A DNA stretch of 64,000 nucleotides from Chitinophaga sp. YR573 (GCF_900110995.1 NZ_FOJF01000001.1:3632803-3696802); one strand, 5' to 3'; positions 33,869-42,988 are shown, counted from the stretch's first letter. The notes: generated by a model from the letters alone, not told the origin. Numbers and translations are program-made.

Positions 33869-34204
33869 ATGGAGAAGAACACAAAAAAGGAGAAGAACAC
33901 AAAAAAGCGACGCTCTTTATCTTCGGAAGAGCAAATGTTTCTGGTCGAAATGGGCCAGGGAATAAAAGTACGTCGAGAGAATACAATAATCAGGGGTAAA
34001 AGATTAAGTCAGAATGATTTGGGTTTTTATGCGAAGGGTGGAGGGCCATACATCAGTAAAGTTGAAAATGGGGATCTGGAACCCGGTATCTTGAAGATAT
34101 TTCGGATTGCAGCTACATTGGGTTGTGAGCCTAACGATCTAATTGAGGACGTATGGCCAAAATTCCTGAAAAATTTTAAGGAAGAACAGAGAAAAGGTTT
34201 TTAA
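33869..34204 (+). CDS. XRE-family HTH regulator
   Basis: 111 aa. An HTH_3 domain is clear: 'RLSQNDLGFYAKGGGPYISK' then 'VENGDLEPGILKIFRIAATL'. The basic N-terminus contains an exact 18-base tandem duplication (33871-33906) giving EKNTKK twice. The repeat array directly upstream suggests self-regulation. Its stop overlaps the end of umuC by four bases. Confidence 0.85.
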   Translation: MEKNTKKEKNTKKRRSLSSEEQMFLVEMGQGIKVRRENTIIRGKRLSQNDLGFYAKGGGPYISKVENGDLEPGILKIFRIAATLGCEPNDLIEDVWPKFLKNFKEEQRKGF

Positions 34205-35481
34205 GCTCTAATAATTAATACGTCTGACAGCTTCGTTGTATAGCATGGACTTAAATGTTCCTGCTTCATTTTCCAGCTGGTGGTATTTCCCTGTCGGGCA
34301 AATTTTACAATGTCCTTCTTTCCAAAAGCGCTATTGATCTGGTCTATGGCCAACATTAAGTTATTTTGTTTCTCCCGGTTTATCTGATCATAAAGGCCAT
34401 ACTGGATCTTATTTTCATCCACCAACTGCTGTAACTGAATACCTACCTTTTTGAAGTTGTATCCCTGTTTCCATATTCTGTTTAAGGCGTGATCGGCATA
34501 ATATAGCAGCTCCACAGTGCTGCTGGTTGCAACCGGCAGGTTAATGGTAACACTTTGATAGTATTGTTTGTCGCTGGTATTAAAAGGGTTGGTTTGTAAA
34601 AATACGTGGATTTGGCCGGCAGCACTCTTTTGAGACCGAATCTTTTCTGCTACCAGGGCAGTATAGTTAGCAAGGGCTTGCCCGACATCACTTCTCCTGG
34701 AGAGGGGAGTACCAAACGATTTAGCAGTTCCAATACATTTTCTGATGGCCGGTTCCGTTTCAAGTTCAGCGCAGATAGTTCCCTGCAGCTCCATAACTAA
34801 TCTCAGGCCCACGACACTTAAATGCTTCTTGATCCAATCTTTAGGGGTATGTACCAGGTCCCAGGCTGTGTAAATTCGGTACTTATTAAGCAGGTGGGCA
34901 TACTTACGTCCGATCCCCCAGATATCTTCCACCTTTGTCCATTTAAGCAAAGCGTTAATTTTCTCCTGCGAGTCCAGGATATAAACTCCAATTTGCCGCC
35001 TTTCTTTTTTTGCATACCAGTTGGCTAATTTGGCCAGTGTGCGGGTAGGGGCAATACCTATACACACAGGTATGCCCACATTCCTTAAAACAGTGGCCCT
35101 TATCAGCCGGCAATGACGATAGAGGCTTACATGGGTAAAGCCATCAAGGCTAACGAATGCCTCATCAATGGAATACTTTTCGACATCTTCTACGAATTGG
35201 GAGATCGTTTTATGTACCCTATCACTAATGCTATTATAAAGGGTATAATTAGAGCTGAAGATAGCGACATCGTTAGCTGTAAGCAGTGCCTTAAATTTAT
35301 GAATAGGAGCCCCCATTGGGATGCCGAGAGCTTTGGTTTCTTCCGAACGGGAGACAATGCAGCCATCGTTGTTACTCAGCACGGCCACGGCCTTGCGGCG
35401 TATGGATGGGTTAAAGAGTCTTTCGGCACTGGCGTAGTAATTATTACAATCAATAAGTGCCACAAAAGTTTGAGCAGTCAT
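34201..35481 (-). CDS. umuC: Y-family DNA polymerase V subunit UmuC
   Basis: 426 aa from the ATG at 35481, which overlaps the umuD stop as ATGA. Y-family motifs are present: 'VALIDCNNYYASAERLFNP' (catalytic Asp), 'VSRSEETKALGIPMG', 'EKYSIDEAFVSLDG' (catalytic Asp-Glu) and 'VCIGIAPTRTLAKLANWYAK'. It carries out error-prone bypass of DNA lesions with processed UmuD. Full length and apparently functional. Confidence 0.95.
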   Translation of the reverse strand: MTAQTFVALIDCNNYYASAERLFNPSIRRKAVAVLSNNDGCIVSRSEETKALGIPMGAPIHKFKALLTANDVAIFSSNYTLYNSISDRVHKTISQFVEDVEKYSIDEAFVSLDGFTHVSLYRHCRLIRATVLRNVGIPVCIGIAPTRTLAKLANWYAKKERRQIGVYILDSQEKINALLKWTKVEDIWGIGRKYAHLLNKYRIYTAWDLVHTPKDWIKKHLSVVGLRLVMELQGTICAELETEPAIRKCIGTAKSFGTPLSRRSDVGQALANYTALVAEKIRSQKSAAGQIHVFLQTNPFNTSDKQYYQSVTINLPVATSSTVELLYYADHALNRIWKQGYNFKKVGIQLQQLVDENKIQYGLYDQINREKQNNLMLAIDQINSAFGKKDIVKFARQGNTTSWKMKQEHLSPCYTTKLSDVLIIRA

Positions 35482-35924
35482 AAACGGAAGATTACAGCTT
35501 TTGCCACTCCCCATATAGTCAATTCATCTTCCTGGCCTACTTCTATTGGACTGAATGCCGGATTTTCAGGATGGAGTATCCACCGGCCATTTTTTCTCAG
35601 CAAGGTTTTAACAGTGAATTCACCGTTGAGGATAGCTATGACAACATTACCCGGACGGGCTTTAGGAGCTCTGTCAACGCATATATAAGCGCCATTGGGG
35701 ATAAATATACGCTCACCCTGCATGCTGGTTCCATCTACCTGCATAATAAACACAGAGGGCTTATCCAGGCCAAATTCTTTAATAAGGTCAATTTCGTTTT
35801 CAGAATGGTCAGCTGCAGGTGAGGGGAAACCTGCGGAAACGCGGGCATCTATTATCTGCAGGATTACACTTAAGTGTTGAATGTTATAAGCTGGATGATT
35901 ATCACTTTTCCCACCTTCTTTCAT
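35478..35924 (-). CDS. umuD: S24-family self-cleaving protein UmuD
   Basis: 148 aa. The likely cleavage site is Ala31-Gly32 in 'RVSAGFPSPAADH'; catalytic Ser67 is in 'DGTSMQGERIF' and Lys106 in 'GEFTVKTLL'. Self-cleavage, normally promoted by RecA filaments, yields the active partner of UmuC. The start region overlaps a palindrome upstream that may be an SOS-type operator. Confidence 0.92.
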   Translation of the reverse strand: MKEGGKSDNHPAYNIQHLSVILQIIDARVSAGFPSPAADHSENEIDLIKEFGLDKPSVFIMQVDGTSMQGERIFIPNGAYICVDRAPKARPGNVVIAILNGEFTVKTLLRKNGRWILHPENPAFSPIEVGQEDELTIWGVAKAVIFRL

Positions 35925-35935
35925 TTCCCAATATT

Positions 35936-35955
35936 TTTAGCAATTCTATGCTAAA
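35936..35955 (-). promoter_or_regulatory. candidate operator of umuDC
   Basis: A 20-base palindrome, TTTAGCA (35936-35942) and TGCTAAA (35949-35955) with a 6-base spacer, lies 12-31 bases before umuD. It does not match the E. coli LexA box; it may bind an element-encoded HTH or LexA-like protein. Confidence 0.45.
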
Positions 35956-36483
35956 TAAATTAGTTTAAAAAGTATGCAAGTTTGTGTATAGCTGGCAGAG
36001 GACTCTAACGTATTGAATGTCAGTTTAAAAAACGATTTGTTAATGAGGGCGGTATTCAGATGACGAAATTAGTAGTTCTGTGATTGAAAGACCCGGAAAG
36101 CACTTCAGCAACTACCAGGTGTAGAGGTGCTGAGATATAATTCTTTTAAATTTTGGATTTGGACATACAATCAGGCATCTGACAATAACTAATGCCATAG
36201 GGGATTTGGGAGTATTTTCATTTGCTGTTTTGAAAGAAGTAGGTGTTGTTCACGGTGATATTTCATTTTAAATTTGAAGGGTGGGAGGATGGGAAGGGGA
36301 GGGAACCTGGATCCATCTCCCGGAGAAGGGAGATACTATAATAATATTATAAACAGGATCTTATATCTAATAGTAAATAAAAGGGGAATTTTTTAAAAAT
36401 CCATTCCGGCGGACTACAATCTTTTAGGGCACTGTTATCACCTATACAAACACTACCAACTTTTAGATTTAAAGCTAATCACT
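35956..36483. other. intergenic region
   Basis: About 530 AT-rich bases without a convincing gene. A short hairpin ATCTCCC/GGGAGAT (36315-36321 with 36328-36334) is present, without a U tail. The promoters of umuD (minus) and the 88-aa gene (plus) must lie here but none is clear. Confidence 0.35.
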
Positions 36484-36750
36484 ATGCTAATACTTTTTTG
36501 CATTTGGGTATTCATGCTCATTTTTTCTCTTTACGTGGGATGTAAGGATGCCAGCATGTATCAGATTTCTCTATTACCAAATTTTACCCAGAGGGGAATA
36601 TATAATTATACCCTGGGCTTGCATCACGGAGTTATCCTTGGTCAGAAAGGTGATGGGGAACACTTCAGGATAGAAATACTTACGATAGGTTTTGTGGTAT
36701 TCACTATTGAGGCGCGATTTTACAAAGAGGTTAAATCTTCACTGCCGTAG
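36484..36750 (+). CDS. small protein with N-terminal membrane helix
   Basis: 88 aa. 'LILFCIWVFMLIFSLYVG' is a membrane segment or signal anchor; the rest is a short beta-rich part ('GEHFRIEILTIGFVVFTIEA'). No family recognised, and the ORF is isolated, so reality is moderately certain. Confidence 0.45.
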   Translation: MLILFCIWVFMLIFSLYVGCKDASMYQISLLPNFTQRGIYNYTLGLHHGVILGQKGDGEHFRIEILTIGFVVFTIEARFYKEVKSSLP

Positions 36751-37050
36751 GATATCAGGGGGATTTTGCTCAAGTAAATAGCATTATCCCCAGCCTCCGG
36801 GAGAAGGATCATTTTATGAACAAGCGATCATTGAAGGTTTTAACATTCGTTGCAACAACTATTTATTAAAAAAAATTCTTATGTGGAAGGATAGATAAAA
36901 TGGGAAATTTCGTAATTTGCTCGGACGGCTTTTAACTCTATCAAATCATTAAAATATACACATAATAGTTGGATTTCTGCTCCCGGATATCTTAGGTGGA
37001 TAGCTGTGGGATGAAGTGTTCAAAATTGTATTATAGGAAAATATTGTGTT
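36751..37050. other. intergenic region upstream of ECF sigma
   Basis: 300 bases, no gene. The 16-base word at 36927-36942 (ggcttttaactctatc) also occurs at 33702-33717 upstream of the HTH gene, each 108-151 bases before a start codon, and could be a shared control site. Confidence 0.4.
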
Positions 37051-37632
37051 ATGAATGATGCCTATTGGTTGGAGTGCCTAAAATCTGATCCAGAAGATAT
37101 CGCTGCATTAAAAGCGATATTTGATAAGTACTACGACGTGCTGGTATTTCATAGTACCCAAATTGTTAAATCAAAAGAGCAGGCTGAAGATATCGTCCAG
37201 GAAGTTTTTATTGATTTTACTGAAAAAAGGCAATTTGAAAACATTACCAAGAGCCTGTACTCTTATTTAACAACAATTTGCACCAATGCTTCCTTAGACT
37301 ATTTACGGCGGAACAACAGGTTAAAACGCAATGAAGAAGAGTATTTTCAGACAACCCAGGATCTGCAGCATGATAATTCAGTATTAAATGATATTATAGT
37401 AAGAGAAGATGACCAGGTGAGAAGGCAATTAACCGCCGCGTTCGAGAAAATCCCTGATGCTAGAAGAAAAATCTTTGTTAAATATCACATTGATGGACTG
37501 ACGATAAGTAACCTGTCTGCGCTAACGGGTCTAAGTATCAATACGATTAAAACCCATCTTCGCTACGTTAAAAATGATTTAAAACAGTTGCGAAATGAAA
37601 TTGACCCGAGAAAATTAATCTTCCGAAAATGA
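37051..37632 (+). CDS. ECF sigma factor
   Basis: 193 aa. Region 2: 'LKAIFDKYYDVLVFHSTQIV' then 'QAEDIVQEVFIDF'; region 4: 'DGLTISNLSALTGLSINTIK'. The stop overlaps the FecR start as ATGA, so the sigma and anti-sigma are made together. Confidence 0.92.
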   Translation: MNDAYWLECLKSDPEDIAALKAIFDKYYDVLVFHSTQIVKSKEQAEDIVQEVFIDFTEKRQFENITKSLYSYLTTICTNASLDYLRRNNRLKRNEEEYFQTTQDLQHDNSVLNDIIVREDDQVRRQLTAAFEKIPDARRKIFVKYHIDGLTISNLSALTGLSINTIKTHLRYVKNDLKQLRNEIDPRKLIFRK

Positions 37633-38720
37633 AAGACAACGAGGAGCTGTACTTTCTCTTTTTGAGGAAGAAAGCCGGATTAACCATAGAAGAAGAAAAT
37701 GTACTCATTGCTGATTTGCTGCTAAATGACCCTTCCGCCAGGCAGTTGTGGGATCAGATTAATAGTGATCCTTATGGTGTTTTTGAAAATAGTGATAAAG
37801 AGAAAGCATGGGAGAAGCTGCTTCCAAGGGTAATTAATAGACGAAAAGCAAAGATAAACTACCTCAAATATGCAGCAGCGGCCTGCCTCCTTGTACTAGC
37901 TGGTACCTTCTTATACTTATTTACTGGAAATAAAACTAACCGGATAACAGACAAGACCCTTCTCAAGGGAAATTATATTGTTTTTTCTGATAGTAGCTAC
38001 ATCGATTTATCGTCTTACACGAAAGATTCACCGCCACCACTGGAGAGCTTAATGGCAGAAGGTCCGGGGCCTGCCAGCGTGGTAGTAAGGAATATAAGTT
38101 CCGCCGGCTTTTTGCTTGGTGATGGTTCCAGGTTACTACTGCATCCGGGCGCAACGTTTACAACGACACTGCCCTCTGGTGGTGGGATACGCCAGGGAAC
38201 TATTACCGGCGAAGGTTTCTTTGAGATTGCCGGCAATGCAAAAGTTCCATTCATACTCACTGTTGGCAAAACCACTGTAAAAGTACTGGGAACAAAATTC
38301 GCGGTGGTAAACCTGGGTTCCATCAGTAAGGTAGCTCTTGCCAGTGGAGCTGTACTGGTAACTACACCAGCAGATAGTATAGTACTAAAGCCGGGACAGC
38401 AATCTACTTTAAATACAAATAATCATTTAGATATAACCGCCTATACCGAAGTTGAAATGGAGGCGATGGAAAATGGCTTTACCTATTTCCACGACCAACC
38501 TTTATCTGATATCCTTACCACTATATACCTTAAATATGGGATTACAGTTAAACTGGACACTTATCTACCCACAGGACGGCATTTTAGCTTTCCTATTCAT
38601 GACCGAACCGAAGTTGAGATGGCACTCGAAGCTGTTATAAAAACGTTTGGGTTAGAAGCAACTTTGCAGGTCTACCAGGTAAAGGATACCTTTCATATTA
38701 CCACAATAGGAAGAAAATAA
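37629..38720 (+). CDS. FecR-family anti-sigma factor
   Basis: 363 aa. Cytoplasmic sigma-binding part, membrane helix at residues about 78-98 ('YAAAACLLVLAGTFLYLF'), FecR domain ('GDGSRLLLHPGATFTTTL', 'TVKVLGTKFAVVNLG') and a C-terminal DUF4974-like domain ('PLSDILTTIYLKYGITVKL'). No SusC receptor follows; instead comes the shared ~50-bp sequence and an unknown gene. Confidence 0.9.
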   Translation: MKDNEELYFLFLRKKAGLTIEEENVLIADLLLNDPSARQLWDQINSDPYGVFENSDKEKAWEKLLPRVINRRKAKINYLKYAAAACLLVLAGTFLYLFTGNKTNRITDKTLLKGNYIVFSDSSYIDLSSYTKDSPPPLESLMAEGPGPASVVVRNISSAGFLLGDGSRLLLHPGATFTTTLPSGGGIRQGTITGEGFFEIAGNAKVPFILTVGKTTVKVLGTKFAVVNLGSISKVALASGAVLVTTPADSIVLKPGQQSTLNTNNHLDITAYTEVEMEAMENGFTYFHDQPLSDILTTIYLKYGITVKLDTYLPTGRHFSFPIHDRTEVEMALEAVIKTFGLEATLQVYQVKDTFHITTIGRK

Positions 38721-38723
38721 TTT

Positions 38724-38778
38724 TTTTAAAAATAATTCAAAATCCTTTCACCCTTTTTTCCATTTTGAGCGTCCGTTG
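38724..38778 (+). promoter_or_regulatory. conserved post-FecR sequence, candidate ECF promoter (copy 1)
   Basis: About 50 bases that recur after the second FecR gene at 58890. Both copies contain ttcaaaa, cctttcaccc, a T-run, ccattttga and cgtc. The spacing of CACCC to CGTC (about 16 bases) fits an ECF -35/-10 pair, CGTC being a common ECF -10 core. Here it would drive the 179-aa gene that starts at 38817. Confidence 0.55.
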
Positions 38779-38816
38779 TTGCAGGCTATTAAAATACCCT
38801 CAATAACTTACCTGAA

Positions 38817-39356
38817 ATGGATTTATATACGATAAAAGACTCCATACGACATCAACGTTATCCTGGCCCGTGGCTAAAAAGGTACAAGCATTTCCTTTTA
38901 CCAAAACTTCGCTGCAAAGTACTTGCCTGGGACAGCAATATCCATATTGTCCAGGAATCACAGTTTGGAAATTATCATTTATATATCCATTACGTAAAAT
39001 TAACTGATGGGAAATCATACGATGCTTATATAAATGTAGATGATAAAAAAAGCACACTACTTTGGGCGATTAAAAGCGCGCCAGAGCTAATTGAGTCAAC
39101 TTTCCCTCCTGAAAATGAGAAACGCCCTATTATCTATCCTCACCAGCTAATGGTGTATGACCATTCAAGGGTGTATGGTACATTGCGTTTTCTGCAAGGA
39201 ACAACTGTATTTTTGGGATTGGTTGCCGATACGATTTATCAGGCAGATCTATATGATCTTAAATGGCTGCAAACCACATTTAATTATTATTGCCGCAACG
39301 ACTATGGAACTTTGACGCTTCCACAGTTAAAGCCTGGTAGATTTTCATTTAGTTAA
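38817..39356 (+). CDS. hypothetical protein in the ECF regulon position
   Basis: 179 aa, no signal peptide. Strands such as 'FGNYHLYIHYVKLTDGKSYD' and 'SRVYGTLRFLQGTTVFLGLV' suggest a beta-rich fold. It stands where a SusC receptor gene would be expected, right after the candidate ECF promoter. No family recognised. Confidence 0.6.
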   Translation: MDLYTIKDSIRHQRYPGPWLKRYKHFLLPKLRCKVLAWDSNIHIVQESQFGNYHLYIHYVKLTDGKSYDAYINVDDKKSTLLWAIKSAPELIESTFPPENEKRPIIYPHQLMVYDHSRVYGTLRFLQGTTVFLGLVADTIYQADLYDLKWLQTTFNYYCRNDYGTLTLPQLKPGRFSFS

Positions 39357-39407
39357 TGCTATTATTTCTAGGGAATGAAATAGGTTAAGAATGCCATGAT
39401 GGATAGT

Positions 39408-39437
39408 GGCCGGTAGTGTGCAAGCTGCCGGCCTTTT
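39408..39437 (+). terminator. rho-independent terminator
   Basis: Stem GGCCGGTAG/CTGCCGGCC (39408-39416 with 39425-39433), one G.U pair, loop of 8, then TTTT. Confidence 0.85.
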
Positions 39438-39736
39438 ATAAACGCTAGCAAAAATTCATAATGGTAACTTAACTAGTAAGGATGGGGAATCGTTAGGAGG
39501 TTGATTTTCATTTACCTTCTACATACTCAATTTAATTGAAAAGATTTCTAATTGGTTGAAAATCTTGAGTCATCTCACAATGTTCACCTATCCTTACTTT
39601 TATTTGTATTTAAACTAAACTAAAATAAATCAGTATAAGTTTTTACTATCGTTTTACTAAAAAATGAAGATTAAATAACAAATACCTGGGTCTTTACCCG
39701 GTATTTTCCTATTTAATTAGTTCGAAAATAGTAGCT
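39438..39736. other. intergenic region
   Basis: AT-rich, about 300 bases; no gene or clear structure seen. It should carry the promoter of the three small genes that follow. Confidence 0.4.
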
Positions 39737-40018
39737 ATGGAAACCGAGGGACCTCAAGATACAGATAGAATCGTAGGAGAATTTGCTTGGTTTCTATCCA
39801 GGTTAAAAAGTCTGGGATATAGCATAGAAATGATCAGCATTATTATGAAGGGGTTTCCTGAAATATTTGCAAATGATAATTACGCTACCAGCAGTGGCCG
39901 GGATGTAGGGATTATGAGCAGGCAGGTGGACCTGGAAATTCCTGGAAGTACACATGGACGGATAGTCATTATTCCACCTGATGCCATTAACCAAAATGAC
40001 CTACCTGGGAATATATAA
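39737..40018 (+). CDS. hypothetical protein
   Basis: 93 aa. First half helical ('IVGEFAWFLSRLKSLGYSIE'), second half probably extended ('GSTHGRIVIIPPDAIN'). First of three overlapping or closely spaced plus-strand genes. No family recognised. Confidence 0.55.
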   Translation: METEGPQDTDRIVGEFAWFLSRLKSLGYSIEMISIIMKGFPEIFANDNYATSSGRDVGIMSRQVDLEIPGSTHGRIVIIPPDAINQNDLPGNI

Positions 40019-40301
40019 ACAACGGAGTATAATTACCTCAAAGAAGGTAGGCGATTCTATTGCCGATGTTATTATCAGAAACGTTGCCCGTATTGCCAGT
40101 AGGGCTTTTAGGGATAAATCATGGCATAACGCCGGGGTTTATGTTTCAGCACTGATATACTATGCAGAAAGCAGGTGTGACCAACCTCTGATAGAAAAGC
40201 TTCAGCAGGTATTGTTGCTACATATGCAGCAGGATTATCTAAAAGCCAAAAGGTGTTTCAGAGATCTAAAACCAGAAATCATTAAAAAATACAACAAGTA
40301 A
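39996..40301 (+). CDS. small helical hypothetical protein
   Basis: 101 aa from the ATG at 39996 (another ATG at 39981). Almost wholly helical ('SIADVIIRNVARIASRAFRD', 'LIEKLQQVLLLHMQQDYLKA'). The start overlaps the previous gene by 23 bases. No family recognised. Confidence 0.55.
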   Translation: MTYLGIYKQRSIITSKKVGDSIADVIIRNVARIASRAFRDKSWHNAGVYVSALIYYAESRCDQPLIEKLQQVLLLHMQQDYLKAKRCFRDLKPEIIKKYNK

Positions 40302-40310
40302 TAATTAGTA

Positions 40311-40709
40311 ATGAGTCAATCAACGATCCCTGCAAAATTAAAGGATGTAAAGCGTCAATTAAGAGACCCGAAAAAGAAACTTGATCCGAATGCCCAACAA
40401 CTTGTTAATAGCATACTGATAAAGATAACTAATGAAATTAATCGCCAGGCACGTAAATTATTTAAAGAATATAGAGCCATCAATTGTATGAAGGCGGTAC
40501 AAAATCCTGGACTCGAACTAATGCTTGTCTATCATCTTAGCAGGCCGCACATTGGTAATGTCTCTCCGGTAGAACCGGCGGCATTCCTTATAGAAATAAT
40601 TGAGAACAATGACTTTATAAAGCAGTTGCAATATAAGCTGCATAGTAATATTATTTCGCTTCCTGGTTATGTACAGCTAACGCTGCTGTTCGTAGACGAT
40701 AAGCGATAA
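40311..40709 (+). CDS. helical basic hypothetical protein
   Basis: 132 aa, basic N-terminus ('AKLKDVKRQLRDPKKKLD') followed by helices and a short beta end. Last gene of the three-gene group. No family recognised; its neighbours and size fit a phage gene cluster. Confidence 0.6.
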   Translation: MSQSTIPAKLKDVKRQLRDPKKKLDPNAQQLVNSILIKITNEINRQARKLFKEYRAINCMKAVQNPGLELMLVYHLSRPHIGNVSPVEPAAFLIEIIENNDFIKQLQYKLHSNIISLPGYVQLTLLFVDDKR

Positions 40710-40732
40710 AAATGAAAAGAGAAGAGCGCCGG

Positions 40733-41119
40733 TTAAGACTCTCTTCTCGGTACCATGAGCGCTTCTTTTCGCCCCTCGTATTCAGTAAAGATTATACTGC
40801 AATTATTTTTCTCCTCCAGAAGGTTCACAATTTTATCGAAGGGTTTATCTTTCATGTCATCGAAGGAGATTCCGAAAGGTTTCAAAAGTAGCTTCTTGCT
40901 ATGTTCAGGCAGATCTTTTATAAGATCAAATGTATGATTGTTGTGCTTTAACGCGTTTAGGCCGGTTGCAAAAACATGGTTCACTAACCTGGCTAATTTC
41001 TCGTTAGCCAGTTCGCTTTTATTGCCATACTTGAGCCATTCTTCCCTTTTAGTAGAAAAGTAATTGCATAGTGGGGGCAGCTTCCCATCAGGGATAGTCA
41101 ATTTAACTAAGATGTCCAT
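40733..41119 (-). CDS. hypothetical protein behind a leader hairpin
   Basis: 128 aa from the ATG at 41119 ('MDILVKLTIPDGKLPPLCNY'); an upstream ATG at 41161 is possible but adds an odd Cys/Tyr-rich leader. The body is helical ('LANEKLARLVNHVFATGLNA'). No family recognised. A 10-base-pair hairpin with a U-rich tail lies directly upstream. Confidence 0.55.
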   Translation of the reverse strand: MDILVKLTIPDGKLPPLCNYFSTKREEWLKYGNKSELANEKLARLVNHVFATGLNALKHNNHTFDLIKDLPEHSKKLLLKPFGISFDDMKDKPFDKIVNLLEEKNNCSIIFTEYEGRKEALMVPRRES

Positions 41120-41174
41120 AAAATAAAAAGTTAAAGAAACGCAGTAGGAGAGAGCCTGCATAAAATAAAGTGAA

Positions 41175-41208
41175 CCAGGGTAGCCATATATCAGCTGTGC
41201 TACCCTGG
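41175..41208 (-). promoter_or_regulatory. leader hairpin, candidate attenuator
   Basis: Perfect stem CCAGGGTAGC/GCTACCCTGG (41175-41184 with 41199-41208), 14-base loop; the minus transcript continues UUCACUUUAUUUUA. No minus-strand gene lies upstream for more than 4 kb, so this is a leader structure rather than the end of another transcript. Confidence 0.55.
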
Positions 41209-41736
41209 CCTACTAATGTGAATTGTGCTTTTTACAGAATTCTAATAAATATCTGACTAGTATTGAAAAGTCCTGGAAGAAATACTGTCATATTTCGAGT
41301 TGAATGAATGTTGACTTTTCAGGGGAAGACACCAATAAAAAATCGGCACCTTATACCAGATATATATACATCTGTACTACAAATGTGAATACCAAAATTA
41401 CAAAAAATAAATTGTAAAATTTGAGTGTCAATAAAGTTTATTCTATGAAATTTAGTTGTACTTTGGTTAGGTGTTAACTTTTATATCTGTTCACTTCTGG
41501 CAAGTATCGTTGTTAAACTCATGTTCTGGCCGGTCCTTGTTCTCATAGGATATCAATAAAAACAGATAATGCCCATTGTGCTTTTTACAAGCTGTAATAT
41601 CCAGCTGTTTGCCCGCTTTATAGACTTACCGCAATTTTTGCTGATAATATATTTATACTACTACGCTGTGATAATGTTGCAGCCTGTATGCTGTCTCGTA
41701 TAATTTCTATAGGATAACCCCCAATATTTATAGTTT
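41209..41736. other. intergenic region
   Basis: 528 AT-rich bases with no convincing gene on either strand and no clear repeat. Divergent promoters for the 128-aa gene and the AraC-type operon are expected here. Confidence 0.35.
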
Positions 41737-41994
41737 ATGAAACCATATGCAAACAATGACGATCCCTTCAAGTGCCCTAATACACAGTTTTTTGGGGAGA
41801 GCGTACATTACCGGATGCCTGAAGTTCCGATTAAGCTACGTGAACTAAAACAAAAATATGATGAGCACGTAACCACTGATCCACATACTTGTTTAGACAA
41901 GTTTGCGGGGGAGATGGTAAGTTCCCTTCATATTAACGTTAATGTACAGGATGTTAATTACGATCTGGAAAATAAACTTTGGTGTAATGATTAA
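41737..41994 (+). CDS. hypothetical protein coupled to AraC regulator
   Basis: 85 aa, soluble, with 'PNTQFFGESVHYRMPEVPIK' and a beta-rich end ('LHINVNVQDVNYDLE'). Its last eight bases overlap the ATG of the AraC-type gene, so the two are translationally coupled. No family recognised. Confidence 0.5.
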   Translation: MKPYANNDDPFKCPNTQFFGESVHYRMPEVPIKLRELKQKYDEHVTTDPHTCLDKFAGEMVSSLHINVNVQDVNYDLENKLWCND

Positions 41995-42988
41995 GTACCA
42001 GTTGCCAGGTAACCTGGTTAAAAATTCCATTGTTGCAGATAGGCTGCCTCATAAATACAGACAGCTAAGGTTTTTCTCAGATGACGTCACCATTTATTGT
42101 ATAACCGGCTCCTGGGGGACTATGATAATCCAGAGCGGGCTTCTGGCAGGCCATTATTACAGTGAGCAATACCTGTACCCTTTGGTGGATATGGAAATTA
42201 CTATGATAGCTGAAACTAACCTGGTCTGCCTTCATTTTGTTTACCAGGGCGCGGTACATCTGACCGGATCTGCAGGTCGAATCTTCCTGCTGGAGAAAAA
42301 ACAGGCCATGCACTATTTTCCGGCGGAGCAGTCTTTTAAGACCACTATTATCTCCGGTAGACCATACCATTCTATCTTCATCGTTCCGGCTCTAAATATG
42401 CTTATAACACTAAAGGACACCTATTCGCCTTTAGGCCAATTAATGGACAATTTGGAACGTAAAGGGGAAAAGCACCTGGTATTGCCTTTTGAACGACTCA
42501 AAGTAACGACTAAAGCAGAAATCCGGAAGATAAAAAAAAGCCAGTTGACAGATGCGGCCGGAAGGTTATATTACGATAGTCGGGTCTGCGACCTCGTGTT
42601 AGCATACTTGGATAGTATAGGACGTCCAAAAGGGGAGAAGAAAGCGATTACTGCGTACAGCAGACGGATTGATGCCCTGATTAATCAGATTAATAATTTC
42701 CCGGAGAAAGACATTATTATTTCAGAGCAGGCAAGCAAAATGGGGATTTCAAAAAGGCTGTTGGAAATTGCCTTTAAAGAAAAGTGTGGAATTAACCCGA
42801 AACTTTACATTCAGATACAACGGATAGAGAAGGCTAAGCAATTATTTGATTCCGGCAGTAAGCAGGTGGGAGAAGTGTGCGAGCTTGTGGGATATATGGA
42901 CCAGTCTTACTTTACGCGTGTGTTTAAAAAGAATACCGGAAAAACACCAACCGAGTATCTGAACAATATAGCTAGCCTGGACAATTAG
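41987..42988 (+). CDS. AraC-family transcriptional regulator
   Basis: 333 aa from the ATG at 41987. The C-terminal 100 residues carry both HTH motifs of the family: 'IISEQASKMGISKRLLEIAF' and 'QVGEVCELVGYMDQSYFTRV', ending 'FKKNTGKTPTEYL'. The N-terminal 200 residues look like a sensor domain of unknown ligand. It is the likely local activator of the peptide array 530 bases downstream. Confidence 0.88.
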   Translation: MIKYQLPGNLVKNSIVADRLPHKYRQLRFFSDDVTIYCITGSWGTMIIQSGLLAGHYYSEQYLYPLVDMEITMIAETNLVCLHFVYQGAVHLTGSAGRIFLLEKKQAMHYFPAEQSFKTTIISGRPYHSIFIVPALNMLITLKDTYSPLGQLMDNLERKGEKHLVLPFERLKVTTKAEIRKIKKSQLTDAAGRLYYDSRVCDLVLAYLDSIGRPKGEKKAITAYSRRIDALINQINNFPEKDIIISEQASKMGISKRLLEIAFKEKCGINPKLYIQIQRIEKAKQLFDSGSKQVGEVCELVGYMDQSYFTRVFKKNTGKTPTEYLNNIASLDN

